64,000 nt of DNA from JBCCIM01 sp965263205 (lineage in GTDB: Bacteria > Bacteroidota > Rhodothermia > Rhodothermales > JAHQVL01): positions 186,001-250,000 of the forward strand of contig CBDHHF010000013.1 of assembly GCA_965263205.1 (NCBI GenBank). The letters are read 5' to 3'. The position numbers and the translations under genes were made by a program. Numbering within the stretch: the first letter of the stretch is position 1; every line of letters begins with the position of its first letter. This document shows, piece after piece, positions 43,473 through 51,585 of this stretch. Below the pieces are notes generated by a model that saw only the letters and a list, made by a program, of their open reading frames with translations, did no database searches and was not told the DNA's origin.

Positions 43473-43952
43473 ATGAGCTTATCTCTTCTCCTCGAACCTG
43501 ACAAACGCTGGATGAAAATGGCCCTTCGCGAGGCGGAGCGAGCGATGGAAGAAAAGGAAGTACCAGTGGGTGCCATAGTCGTACACAAAGGCCGACTGGT
43601 TGGGCGTGGTCGCAACATGGTTGAACAACTCAAAGACCCAACAGCTCACGCTGAAATGATCGCCATCACGGCTGCATGCGAAACGCTGGGGGTGAAATAC
43701 TTAAAAGACTGTACGTTATACGTCACGCTCGAACCGTGCCCCATGTGCGCTGGCGCCATGGTTTGGGCAAAGCTTGATCGACTCGTCTTTGGCGCATTCG
43801 ATTCTAAAGCCGGCGCTGCATCCACCATCTACAACATCCCACAGGACTCACGGCTCAACCACCAAATCGACATTGTATCAGGTGTAGAAGCCGAGCAAGC
43901 CGAAGGCCTGCTACGTTCCTTTTTCCAGCAACGAAGAAGACAGGCGAATTGA
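43473..43952 (+). CDS. tadA: tRNA-specific adenosine deaminase
   Basis: TadA makes inosine at the wobble base of tRNA-Arg(ACG). The zinc motifs are TAHAEM (His and catalytic Glu) and PCPMCAGAM (two Cys). 159 residues, normal length. It starts 39 bp after arcA on the same strand. Its TGA stop is the first base pair of a heptanucleotide repeat block. Confidence 0.93.
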   Translation: MSLSLLLEPDKRWMKMALREAERAMEEKEVPVGAIVVHKGRLVGRGRNMVEQLKDPTAHAEMIAITAACETLGVKYLKDCTLYVTLEPCPMCAGAMVWAKLDRLVFGAFDSKAGAASTIYNIPQDSRLNHQIDIVSGVEAEQAEGLLRSFFQQRRRQAN

Positions 43953-43979
43953 TTTTCGAATGCCGATTTTCGATTGCCG
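43952..43979. repeat. Heptanucleotide repeat, CGAAAAT/CGGCATT family, site 2a
   Basis: ATTTTCG, AATGCCG, ATTTTCG, ATTGCCG in exact tandem, starting at the last base of the tadA TGA stop and running directly into palindrome copy a. Confidence 0.8.
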
Positions 43980-44020
43980 GTCTTTCCCTCACGTCATACC
44001 GGACTTGATCCGGTTTCCAG
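43980..44020 (+). repeat. Palindromic intergenic repeat, copy a
   Basis: A unit containing CACGTCATACCGGACTTGAT followed by CCGGTTTCCAG. Its core ATACCGGA-CTTGA-TCCGGT forms a hairpin. A near-identical copy lies at 44071, and inverted copies lie beyond the GIY-YIG gene. Confidence 0.8.
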
Positions 44021-44024
44021 TAAG

Positions 44025-44052
44025 ATTGCCGAATTTCGATTGCCGAATGCCG
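44025..44052. repeat. Heptanucleotide repeat, CGAAAAT/CGGCATT family, site 2b
   Basis: ATTGCCG, AATTTCG, ATTGCCG, AATGCCG in tandem between palindrome copies a and b. Another ATTGCCG directly precedes copy b. Confidence 0.75.
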
Positions 44053-44070
44053 AGTGGGTTGAGATTGCCG

Positions 44071-44111
44071 GTCTTTCCCCCACGTCATACCGGACTTGAT
44101 CCGGTATCCAG
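44071..44111 (+). repeat. Palindromic intergenic repeat, copy b
   Basis: Second direct copy, with perfect palindromic core ATACCGGA-CTTGA-TCCGGTAT and flank CCAG. It ends 8 bp from the GIY-YIG stop. Confidence 0.8.
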
Positions 44112-44118
44112 AAAAGGG

Positions 44119-44409
44119 CTACATCAGTTCCGAACTCAAATCAGTCCAATCGGGATTGCTTGATTCTATCAATTGAAGTTTCCAGCGTCGCGTCCAGTTC
44201 TTGATCTGTTTTTCTCGCGAAATGGCAGCACCTAGTTCATCGTGGAATTCAAAGTACACGAGGCGATGAATGCCATATCTACCTGTAAAACTGCGAATCG
44301 CTCCGTTTCTGTGTTCCTCAACGCGGCGTGCAAGATCGCTTGTGACTCCTGTGTACAGGGTACCATTTCTTTTGTTGGCGAGAATGTATACGTATCCTTG
44401 TTTGGGCAT
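44119..44409 (-). CDS. Single-domain GIY-YIG nuclease
   Basis: A 96-residue member of the small UvrC-like/URI GIY-YIG family. The motif is VYILANKRNGTLYTGVT (the GIY-YIG equivalents YVYIL and LYTGVT), followed by the catalytic Arg in DLARRVEEH and Glu in REKQIKNW. There is no extra DNA-binding domain. The gene lies alone within a cluster of repeats: two direct palindrome copies and heptads follow its 3' end, and two inverted copies with heptads precede its 5' end. This layout suggests it moves with, or maintains, those repeats (inference). Confidence 0.9.
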   Translation of the reverse strand: MPKQGYVYILANKRNGTLYTGVTSDLARRVEEHRNGAIRSFTGRYGIHRLVYFEFHDELGAAISREKQIKNWTRRWKLQLIESSNPDWTDLSSELM

Positions 44410-44464
44410 CTGCTCTGCCTTTTTGACACATAGACAGTAAAACAGCTTCTGCTATAACGTTTTT

Positions 44465-44502
44465 CTGGATACCGGATCAAGTCCGGCATGACGTGAGGGA
44501 GA
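44465..44502 (-). repeat. Palindromic intergenic repeat, copy c (inverted)
   Basis: Inverted copy beginning CTGGATACCGGATCAAGTCC and continuing GGCATGACGTGAGGG, upstream of the GIY-YIG gene. One arm of the core differs (CCGGCAT for CCGGTAT). Confidence 0.8.
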
Positions 44503-44527
44503 TAGCGATGCCAAAACACATGGCATT

Positions 44528-44541
44528 CGAAAATCGGCATT
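44528..44541. repeat. Heptanucleotide repeat, CGAAAAT/CGGCATT family, site 3a
   Basis: CGAAAAT then CGGCATT, between inverted copies c and d; preceded by GGCATT. Confidence 0.65.
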
Positions 44542-44547
44542 CCTTCT

Positions 44548-44566
44548 CTGGATACCGGATCAAGTC
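44548..44566 (-). repeat. Palindromic intergenic repeat, copy d (truncated, inverted)
   Basis: CTGGATACCGGATCAAGTC matches the first half of copy c, then breaks off straight into the CGGCATT heptads. Confidence 0.7.
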
Positions 44567-44621
44567 GGCATTCGAAAGTCCGGTGTCGGCATTCGAAAAT
44601 CGAAAATCGACAATCGAAAAT
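44566..44621. repeat. Heptanucleotide repeat, CGAAAAT/CGGCATT family, site 3b (eight units)
   Basis: Eight heptads in register: CGGCATT, CGAAAGT, CCGGTGT, CGGCATT, CGAAAAT, CGAAAAT, CGACAAT, CGAAAAT. The run ends one base before the stop codon of the DinB-like gene. Confidence 0.85.
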
Positions 44622-44622
44622 C

Positions 44623-45105
44623 CTAATACGCGTCCCAGACATCGTGCGGTGTTGGCCAGTGTCCTAATGCCTGACAAAGGGTGATAATCTGGCCTAGATG
44701 GTGATTGTTGTGTTGCGCCAGGAAGACGAGGCTCTCGCCCAGCGTCATCTGTCGAAATGTAGGCAAAACGTTATCGAGATTGCCTGTCCTGGCTAACTGC
44801 AAGGCTTTATCGAATCCTTCCTGAAACGCGGCAACGGCCGCAACCCAGGCGGCTTCACTTGTCGGCTGCAACGACCCAGGCCAGCCAACTGAAGGCAAAT
44901 CAGGTGCTCGACCTTCTTCACCACCAATACGCACCAGGAAAAGATCTTGCCAGTAGGTCATGTGGTTCAGGATCCGGTAAATGGTATGCGGCGATTGCCC
45001 TACCTGCTTGCCGGCCATTTCCCAGCTACAGCGTGCAAGCACCTGCACCGGATCCATGTGATTGTCTCTGCCTTCAAGAAATGCAATGGCTGTTGCTGAT
45101 GTCAT
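44623..45105 (-). CDS. DinB-like putative metal-dependent thiol transferase
   Basis: A 160-residue four-helix protein of the DinB/YfiT superfamily. Metal-ligand histidines occur in IYRILNHMTYW and in AQHNNHHLGQI. The superfamily includes bacillithiol S-transferases (BstA). It is divergent from ypdA, the presumed bacillithiol disulfide reductase, with a 79-bp shared promoter interval, which supports a thiol-related role (inference). A general DinB damage-inducible annotation is the alternative. Confidence 0.75.
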   Translation of the reverse strand: MTSATAIAFLEGRDNHMDPVQVLARCSWEMAGKQVGQSPHTIYRILNHMTYWQDLFLVRIGGEEGRAPDLPSVGWPGSLQPTSEAAWVAAVAAFQEGFDKALQLARTGNLDNVLPTFRQMTLGESLVFLAQHNNHHLGQIITLCQALGHWPTPHDVWDAY

Positions 45106-45184
45106 TTGGATTTCACGCGTTTATGTGCCGAACCTGTCTCCTCCCGCAACGTTCTACCCCACAACCTAGACAGCCCCAGAAGTT

Positions 45185-46195
45185 ATGTACGATGTCCTGA
45201 TTATTGGCGCCGGCCCAGTAGGGTTAGCCTGTGCCATTGAAGCCCAGCGCGCAGGCCTTCGGGCCAAAATAATCGAGAAAGGTGCGCTTGTAAACTCCCT
45301 CACCGGATATCCCCTCAACATGGAGTTTTTCTCGACGGCCGAGTTACTCGAAATTGGTGACCACCCCTTTCCAACACAGCGTACCAAGCCTTCCAGAGAA
45401 GAAGCGCTGACCTACTATCAGAAAGTTGCCACGATCGAGAAGCTGGATATCAACCTGTTCGAACGTGTCCTCACCATTGCAGGTGAAGACGAGAATTTTA
45501 CGGTTACAACGACCAAATCGTCCTATCGAACGCGCAAAGTCGTTGCCGTGACAGGCTTCTTCGATTTCCCGAACACGTTGGATGTCCCGGGTGATACACT
45601 CGACAAAGTGACGCATTATTTTGTAGAACCGTATCGGTATGCGCGACAGCACGTTGCGGTCATTGGTGCCAAGAACTCTGCGGCCAAAGCAGCCTTGCAA
45701 TGCCACCGCGCCGGCGCAAAGGTGTCGATGATTATCCGTGGGGAAGAGGTATCAGAAAAGGTAAAATACTGGATCCGGCCAGACCTGGTGAATCGTATCA
45801 AAGAAGGGGCAATCGATGCGTATTACAATACTACGCTGGCAGAAATTACGCCTACAGAGTTGCACTTGCATACGCCTGATGGCCCGCGTGTCATTCCCAA
45901 CGACTGGGTGATTGCCATGACCGGCTATCAGCCTGATTTTGCATTTCTGCAATTGATCGGCGTCACGCTAGACACCGATGAATATCAGACACCAATCCAC
46001 GACGCAAATACCTTCGAAACCGCAAGAAAAGGACTCTTTCTGGCTGGCACGGTGTGTGGTGGATTGCGGACCAGCAGGTGGTTTATAGAGAATGGCCGGC
46101 ACCATGCCAAGCTGATTATGCAATACATCGCCCACGGCATTGTAGGCGACATCACCTCCATACCCGACCCGGTTGCTGAAAACATAAACGCCTAG
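45185..46195 (+). CDS. ypdA: YpdA family bacillithiol disulfide reductase
   Basis: A 336-residue flavoprotein. The FAD motif is GAGPVGLACAIEA (residues 8-20), the NADPH motif is VIGAKNSAAKAAL near residue 160, and the C-terminal FAD contact is GLFLAGTVCGG. No CxxC pair is present, which separates YpdA from thioredoxin reductase. It is thought to reduce bacillithiol disulfide with NADPH. The divergent DinB-like gene fits the same pathway. The stop lies in a long hairpin. Confidence 0.88.
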   Translation: MYDVLIIGAGPVGLACAIEAQRAGLRAKIIEKGALVNSLTGYPLNMEFFSTAELLEIGDHPFPTQRTKPSREEALTYYQKVATIEKLDINLFERVLTIAGEDENFTVTTTKSSYRTRKVVAVTGFFDFPNTLDVPGDTLDKVTHYFVEPYRYARQHVAVIGAKNSAAKAALQCHRAGAKVSMIIRGEEVSEKVKYWIRPDLVNRIKEGAIDAYYNTTLAEITPTELHLHTPDGPRVIPNDWVIAMTGYQPDFAFLQLIGVTLDTDEYQTPIHDANTFETARKGLFLAGTVCGGLRTSRWFIENGRHHAKLIMQYIAHGIVGDITSIPDPVAENINA

Positions 46196-46220
46196 TTGTA
46201 CCAACCGTACAACCAGGCGT
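46188..46220. terminator. Hairpin between convergent ypdA and serA
   Basis: ACGCCTAGTTGTAC and GTACAACCAGGCGT pair over 14 positions with one mismatch and a 5-nt loop. The left arm includes the ypdA stop TAG. No T-run follows on the plus strand, so it may act as an mRNA end structure for both genes. Confidence 0.55.
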
Positions 46221-46243
46221 CTAGCAATCGGATTTCGAATCTG

Positions 46244-47836
46244 CTACAAATATACCAGCTTGACGCCACGGACGCCATCTAGTGCTTCGATTTCGGCAAC
46301 AACAGCTGGTGGAATATCATCATCCACGCTGAGCGCTGTCAGGGCCATACCCCCGCGACCTCCTGTACGACCGAGTTGCAGTACACCGATGTTGATATCG
46401 GCGTTTGCCAGAATACCGCCCACTGCGGCGACCATACCCGGGCGGTCTTCGTTTTTGTAGAAGAGGAGCCGGCCTTCGAGTTTGACTTCTACGTCGTATT
46501 CATCGACGCTCACGAGGCGCGCGTCGTCTGCGCCGAACACCGTGCCGCCTACTTTGCGCGATCCATCAGCTGTTTCGAGGTGTACTTCGATGAGGTTATT
46601 GAAACTGCCGGCAGACGTCCCCCGCTGCTCCTCTATCTGAAGCCCCATGTTATCAGCCAGCACCGTGGCATTGATGAGGTTCACAGGTTCGCTCAACACG
46701 TCGTCCAGCATGCCTTTTAATACAGCAATGCTGAGGACCTCTGCATACCGATGCGGCACATCGCCCAGGCTTGATACTTTAACGCGCTTCAATTTACCGT
46801 TCGAAAGCTGCCGTGCGATCCGGCCAAGCTTTTCAGCAAGCCGCAAAAAGGGTTGCACTTCGCTCTGGCCGGCCATTTTGATGGCCATCGCGTTCACCGC
46901 TGTACTAACCGGTTCTCCCTTCAGCGCAAGGATAACCTGCTCGGTAATCTGACGGGCCACTTTCTCCTGCGCTTCACCCGTCGACGCAGCAATGTGCGGC
47001 GTTGCAACCACATTCGGGTGCCGCAACAGGCCTTCAAGTCCTTCCGGCGGAGGCTCTTGTGAATACACATCCAACGCAGCACCACCAACCTGACCGCTTT
47101 CGAGTGCAGCAAGCAGCGCTTTCTCATCAACAATACCACCACGGGCACAATTTACTACGCGCACACCAGGCTTACATTTTGAGAGATTCGCTTCCCCAAC
47201 AATGCCGCGTGTGGCATCGTTCAGCGGCGTGTGGACGGTAATGAAATCACTCGAAGAGAACAGCGTGTCCAAATCAACGAGTTGAATGCCAAGGCGCTCA
47301 GCAGCTTCCTGCGAGAGCACAGGATCGAAGCCCAACACCTTCATCCCAAAGCCCTGCATACGCTGTGCTACAGCACGACCAATTTTACCAATCCCGATGA
47401 CACCGAGCGTTTTTTCTTCGAGTTCAGCGCCGGTGAAAGCCTTTCGGTCCCACGCGCCACCAGCCAGTGATGCGTTGGCTTGCGGAATACGACGCGCCAA
47501 CGCCATCAACATGGCACACGTATGTTCAGCCGTTGATACCGTATTGCCATCCGGGGCATTGATCACAAGGATTCCTTTGCGCGTAGCCGCGCCAAGGTCC
47601 ACATTATCTACCCCTACGCCCGCGCGTCCAATGACCTGGAGGCCATCCGTGGCCCCAATAAGCTCTTCAGTTATCTTGGTGCCGCTTCGAATAATCCAAC
47701 CATCCGCCTCTTTTGCAAACGCCTTCAGTTCCTCTGGGGATTTTTTCAGCTGCAGATTAACGGTAAACCCTGCTTGCTCCAATAGATCTATACATACCGG
47801 TGCAACTGCATCGGTAATCAAAACAGTCTGGCCCAT
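46244..47836 (-). CDS. serA: D-3-phosphoglycerate dehydrogenase
   Basis: First enzyme of serine synthesis. A 530-residue type I form: catalytic and NAD domain (GRAGVGVDNVDL, LGVIGIGKIGRAVAQRM, NCARGGIVDE, and the catalytic His in ATPHIAAST), an intervening ASB domain (about 315-450) and a C-terminal ACT domain (about 455-530; LFYKNEDRPGMVAAVGGILA), which usually mediates serine feedback. 75 bp separate it from engB upstream. Confidence 0.94.
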   Translation of the reverse strand: MGQTVLITDAVAPVCIDLLEQAGFTVNLQLKKSPEELKAFAKEADGWIIRSGTKITEELIGATDGLQVIGRAGVGVDNVDLGAATRKGILVINAPDGNTVSTAEHTCAMLMALARRIPQANASLAGGAWDRKAFTGAELEEKTLGVIGIGKIGRAVAQRMQGFGMKVLGFDPVLSQEAAERLGIQLVDLDTLFSSSDFITVHTPLNDATRGIVGEANLSKCKPGVRVVNCARGGIVDEKALLAALESGQVGGAALDVYSQEPPPEGLEGLLRHPNVVATPHIAASTGEAQEKVARQITEQVILALKGEPVSTAVNAMAIKMAGQSEVQPFLRLAEKLGRIARQLSNGKLKRVKVSSLGDVPHRYAEVLSIAVLKGMLDDVLSEPVNLINATVLADNMGLQIEEQRGTSAGSFNNLIEVHLETADGSRKVGGTVFGADDARLVSVDEYDVEVKLEGRLLFYKNEDRPGMVAAVGGILANADINIGVLQLGRTGGRGGMALTALSVDDDIPPAVVAEIEALDGVRGVKLVYL

Positions 47837-47911
47837 ATCAAAAATATATCGTCATTGATACCGCACCAGAACCCGATAGGTGGTGGTAATTCGGGCACAG
47901 TACCAGGGTTA

Positions 47912-48499
47912 TCAAACAGCTACGTCTTTAATCCACTGCCAGATTTCGTCGCGCCCAGTGCGGACCTTAGAAGAAGACAACACAATCGGCACTTCCAGAT
48001 GGAACGCTTTGAGCGCTGTCTTAACGCGCTTTAAAGCGGTTGCCTGCTTGTTTTTTGACAGTTTGTCGCCTTTGGACAAAACGATGAGGTACGGCACCCG
48101 CCCCCCTTGCATCGTGGCCATAATTTGCTGGTCGTGGCGTGTTGGATCATGCCGGCTATCGACCAGATGAATCACGAGGCGTAGCGGTTCTCGCGATTCC
48201 AGGTACTGCGTAATGAGTCGCTCCCACTTCGCCCGCTGTACTTTTGAAACCTTTGCATACCCCAGACCTGGCAAATCCAAAAAGTAGAGCGTGTTGTTGA
48301 TGAAGTAGTAGTTAAACTCCTGTGTTTTACCCGGTGTGTTGCTTGTCCTGGCCAAGGCTTTTCGGCCGGCAAGCATATTGATTAAAGAACTTTTCCCCAC
48401 GTTCGAGCGACCAACAAACGCCACCTCGGGCACACCGTCGGTCGTTAACCCCGACCAGCTGGCTGCACCTTTGACAAATGTCGCGTCTTTAATTTTCAA
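47912..48499 (-). CDS. engB: Ribosome biogenesis GTPase EngB (YsxC/YihA)
   Basis: A 195-residue GTPase needed for large-subunit assembly. G1 is GRSNVGKSSLI, G3 DLPGLGYAK, G4 LSKGDKLSK and G5 SSSKV. The T in the switch I region (TSNTPGKTQ) is present. Normal length. It lies between sucD and serA on the same strand. Confidence 0.94.
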   Translation of the reverse strand: MKIKDATFVKGAASWSGLTTDGVPEVAFVGRSNVGKSSLINMLAGRKALARTSNTPGKTQEFNYYFINNTLYFLDLPGLGYAKVSKVQRAKWERLITQYLESREPLRLVIHLVDSRHDPTRHDQQIMATMQGGRVPYLIVLSKGDKLSKNKQATALKRVKTALKAFHLEVPIVLSSSKVRTGRDEIWQWIKDVAV

Positions 48500-48526
48500 A
48501 GCTCGAGGGGGTAAGGGAAAAGCAAA

Positions 48527-48546
48527 CAGCCCGGCGAACCGGGCTG
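48527..48546 (-). terminator. Hairpin terminator after sucD
   Basis: CAGCCCGG, loop CGAA, CCGGGCTG; on the minus strand it is followed by TTTGCTTTT. It lies 15 bp past the sucD stop. Confidence 0.7.
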
Positions 48547-48561
48547 CTGCCTGTCAGCTAT

Positions 48562-49440
48562 TTACACAGCCGTGCTCAGGTGCTGTTTTACCGTTTCACC
48601 AATGAGCGCGGGATTTTTCACAACCACTGCACCTGCATCTTCCAATGCAGCAAATTTGTCTTCTGCAGAACCTTTACCACCAGAGATAATTGCCCCAGCA
48701 TGGCCCATGCGACGTCCCGGAGGCGCTGTAGCGCCAGCAATAAAGGCAAATACAGGCTTGTTCATTTCTGCTTTGATGTACGCTGCAGCTTCTTCTTCAG
48801 CCGTACCGCCAATTTCGCCGATCAGTACAACGGCTTCCGTCGCAGGATCAGCCTCAAACAGGCGCAGTGCGTCGATGTGGCGCGTACCGATAATTGGGTC
48901 GCCACCGATGCCTACAGCCGTACTCTGACCGAGGCCTTCGCGTGTAAGCTGGTCAACAGCTTCGTACGTGAGCGTTCCGGAACGGGAAATCAGGCCAATG
49001 GGACCTGGCGAGAAAATCATCGCCGGCATAATACCCACTTTGGCTTCACCCGGCGTAATCAATCCTGGGCAGTTTGGCCCAATCAGGGTTGCGCCTTTTT
49101 TCTTTACGTAGTCGTACGCTGGAATCATGTGGCGCACGGGAATGCCTTCTGTGATACAAACAATCACTTCGATGCCGGCATCAGCGGCTTCCAAAATGGC
49201 ATCTGCTGCAAAAGGCGGGGGTACAAAAATAATGGAGGTGTTTGCCCCTTCTTCTTTCACAGCCTCAGCAACCGTATTGAATACCGGGCGATCCAGGTGC
49301 TTCTGGCCTCCTTTCTTCGGGGTAACACCACCAACGAGCGGCGTACCGTATTCAATCATTTGTTCAGCGTGGAAGGTGCCTTCCTTGCCTGTAAAGCCCT
49401 GAACAATCAGGCGTGTATCTTTACCAACTAAAATACTCAT
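48562..49440 (-). CDS. sucD: Succinate-CoA ligase (ADP-forming) subunit alpha
   Basis: A TCA-cycle enzyme subunit, 292 residues from ATG 49440 (MSILVGKDTRLIVQGFTGKEG). The frame to 49515 adds an unconserved leader. CoA-binding: GFTGKEGTFHAEQ and GVTPKKGGQKH. The phosphohistidine is in RRMGHAGAIISGG near residue 245. Upstream lie two tandem GTTTCTC heptads (49451-49464). sucC is not in the window. Confidence 0.94.
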   Translation of the reverse strand: MSILVGKDTRLIVQGFTGKEGTFHAEQMIEYGTPLVGGVTPKKGGQKHLDRPVFNTVAEAVKEEGANTSIIFVPPPFAADAILEAADAGIEVIVCITEGIPVRHMIPAYDYVKKKGATLIGPNCPGLITPGEAKVGIMPAMIFSPGPIGLISRSGTLTYEAVDQLTREGLGQSTAVGIGGDPIIGTRHIDALRLFEADPATEAVVLIGEIGGTAEEEAAAYIKAEMNKPVFAFIAGATAPPGRRMGHAGAIISGGKGSAEDKFAALEDAGAVVVKNPALIGETVKQHLSTAV

Positions 49441-49450
49441 TCTATTTTGC

Positions 49451-49464
49451 GTTTCTCGTTTCTC
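49451..49464. repeat. Two tandem GTTTCTC heptads upstream of sucD
   Basis: GTTTCTC twice in register (GAGAAAC on the coding strand), followed by a partial GTGTC, just 10 bp before the sucD start. It may act as a weak ribosome-binding or leader element. Confidence 0.45.
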
Positions 49465-49528
49465 GTGTCGTTTTAGCTCGTTTCTTGTAATACTGTCTTT
49501 ATTAATTGGCAACAAGAAACAGGGAAGC

Positions 49529-51070
49529 TCAGGCTTTCATGGCCGCATCTCCTACGCGCATCAACGTGCCTTCCTCAAAATGTCGGCCGAGGAGTTGCAT
49601 TCCAACTGGAAGTCCATTCGAATGATTCCCGGCAGGGACCACAACACCAGGAATTCCCGCAAGATTTGCAGTAACTGTATAAACATCGACCAAATACATG
49701 GCCAATGGGTCTTCAATCTGGCTCCCAAGCTTAAATCCGGGCGTTGGGGAAGCCGGCGTCAATAATACATCAACCGATTCAAAAACCCGATCAAAATCTT
49801 GTCGAATTAGTTGACGTACCCGCTGCGCTTTGCCATAATACGCGTCGTAGTACCCTGAAGAGAGGACGTACGTCCCGAGCATGATCCTTCGCTTTACTGC
49901 CGTCCCAAAGCCCTCGGTTCGCGTACGAACATACATCTCTGTTAACAAGGAAGTTTGGGTGCCCAACGCCTGTTCAGCAACAGCAACAGCTTCGGCGTTT
50001 CCATCGCGGCGCGCAGCCTGTAATTGGCGTTCAAGGGCTTGTTTTTGCTCAGAGAGTTCCTGGCGCACGGCTTTCATATCTGCACGGTGCCCGTAGCGCA
50101 CGCCATCGTAGCGCGCGAGGTTACTCGAGGCCTCCGCCGTTGCAAGGATGTAATAGGTTGAAACACCGTATTCGGTATGCGGAAGTGACACGTCTTTGAC
50201 CGTGGCGCCGGCTTTCTCCAGATTGCGAATCTGTTGTTGCAGTATTGCCTCTATCTCAGGATCCAACCCATCAGCGTAATATTCTGCGGGCAAACCGATG
50301 GTCATTCCTGCAACATCACCCGTTAGATGTCCAGCATAATCGTCTACCGGAACGGATACACTCGTTGCGTCTCGCGTGTCGTGGCCGGCTACCGCGTGAA
50401 GCACATGAGCTGCATCCGACACATTGTGGCTCAGAATACCAATCGAATCAAACGAAGAGGCATACGCCACAAGCCCATACCGACTGATGCGTCCGTAGGT
50501 CGGCTTGACTCCAACAACCCCGCAAAAAGCAGCCGGCTGACGCACGGAGCCCCCGGTATCAGAGCCCAGTGCCGTGTGACACATGGTTGCAGCTACCGCA
50601 GCGGCAGAACCACCGGATGAGCCTCCCGGGACATAGTCTGGATTTACCGGATTACGTGTTGGCCCAAAGTGCGAGTTTTCATTGGAAGATCCCATTGCAA
50701 ATTCATCACAATTGGTTTTTCCAACAAAAATGGCCCCGGCATTGTAAAGCCGCTCGATGGCGGTTGCATCAAATAGAGACTCAAATCCTTCCAGAATGCG
50801 GGACGCACAGGTGAGCGGCTTGCCTTTGATGCAAATGACATCTTTGATGCCCATCACCATACCGGCCAGCGGCAAATCTGCGCCGGCGGCCAGTTGCTGA
50901 TCTAATTCGCGTGCCCGTTCGAGGGCGCCGGCATGATCGGTGGATACAAAAATATTAAGCGCTTCGTTTTGCGCATCAATTTGATCCAAAAAAGAAGAGA
51001 CCAGCGCTTCGCAACTGGTCTCACTTTTCTGCAGCGCCTGTTTGGCCTGCTCAAATGTGTCAAAAACCAT
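49529..51070 (-). CDS. gatA: Aspartyl/glutamyl-tRNA amidotransferase subunit A
   Basis: GatA, 513 residues. The amidase Ser-cisSer-Lys triad is visible: Lys in MGIKDVICIKG, cis-Ser in GGSSGGSAAA and Ser in GSDTGGSVRQP. It releases ammonia for converting misacylated Glu-tRNA(Gln) or Asp-tRNA(Asn). A charged insert near 330-370 (QKQALERQLQAARRD) is longer than in some homologues. It starts 2 bp after the tatA stop, so the two are co-transcribed. Confidence 0.95.
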   Translation of the reverse strand: MVFDTFEQAKQALQKSETSCEALVSSFLDQIDAQNEALNIFVSTDHAGALERARELDQQLAAGADLPLAGMVMGIKDVICIKGKPLTCASRILEGFESLFDATAIERLYNAGAIFVGKTNCDEFAMGSSNENSHFGPTRNPVNPDYVPGGSSGGSAAAVAATMCHTALGSDTGGSVRQPAAFCGVVGVKPTYGRISRYGLVAYASSFDSIGILSHNVSDAAHVLHAVAGHDTRDATSVSVPVDDYAGHLTGDVAGMTIGLPAEYYADGLDPEIEAILQQQIRNLEKAGATVKDVSLPHTEYGVSTYYILATAEASSNLARYDGVRYGHRADMKAVRQELSEQKQALERQLQAARRDGNAEAVAVAEQALGTQTSLLTEMYVRTRTEGFGTAVKRRIMLGTYVLSSGYYDAYYGKAQRVRQLIRQDFDRVFESVDVLLTPASPTPGFKLGSQIEDPLAMYLVDVYTVTANLAGIPGVVVPAGNHSNGLPVGMQLLGRHFEEGTLMRVGDAAMKA

Positions 51071-51072
51071 GT

Positions 51073-51357
51073 TTACGCTTCGCCAGAATCCGCTGTTTTG
51101 GGGGCTTCGGCGGCTGGCTGAGCAGGTTGTGGTGCAGGCTGGGCCTGGTATGTATCCTGTCGCGGTGCAGCGTGTGCTGAAGGCCGGATCTGATTACTAT
51201 CGACGGTCAGCTCATTTTTAATTTCAGTAGTAGCTGACTTGAACTCACGAATTCCTTTGCCAAGTCCCCGTGCAATTTCCGGGATACGTTTGGCTCCGAA
51301 TACTAAAAGAATGACCAAGAAGATCAGAATAATCTCAAATGGTCCTAGGCTACCCAT
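51073..51357 (-). CDS. tatA: Sec-independent (Tat) translocase TatA/E
   Basis: A 94-residue Tat pore component. The N-terminal membrane span PFEIILIFLVILLVFGAKR is followed by the amphipathic helix IPEIARGLGKGIREFK, then an Ala/Pro/Gln-rich tail. The FGAKRIPE hinge is typical. It heads the gatA unit on the same strand; tatC is elsewhere. Confidence 0.94.
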   Translation of the reverse strand: MGSLGPFEIILIFLVILLVFGAKRIPEIARGLGKGIREFKSATTEIKNELTVDSNQIRPSAHAAPRQDTYQAQPAPQPAQPAAEAPKTADSGEA

Positions 51358-51585
51358 GTTCTTACCCTGTATGTTATTGTTGTTCGAGCATTAGCTGGTA
51401 TAATATACCAATTGCCGTGCCGAGGAACCCTATTATCGAAAAGATATTCAAAAAAAGCTCCAAACGTTGCGTATGTAAGGTAACTATTTGGAGACTATCG
51501 ATCCGATTATTCCTCAAAACGAATCGTCCTCAAACCTGTTCCGATTCGTTAACAACCTCAAATTCCGCAAACGAACCAGACGACC

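Noticed and set aside
43952..44621. Possible CRISPR array
   Set aside because: Units are contiguous 7-mers and hairpins, with no regular spacers of 30-40 bp and no cas gene nearby.
44232..44642. 136-codon minus-strand frame
   Set aside because: Its first half is translated heptad repeat (repeated FECR/FDCRF words) and its second half is the shadow of the GIY-YIG gene.
48580..49431. 283-codon plus-strand open frame opposite sucD
   Set aside because: It lies fully antisense to a clear sucD, has a Cys/Asn/Arg-rich composition with no family likeness, and reflects codon bias of the real gene.
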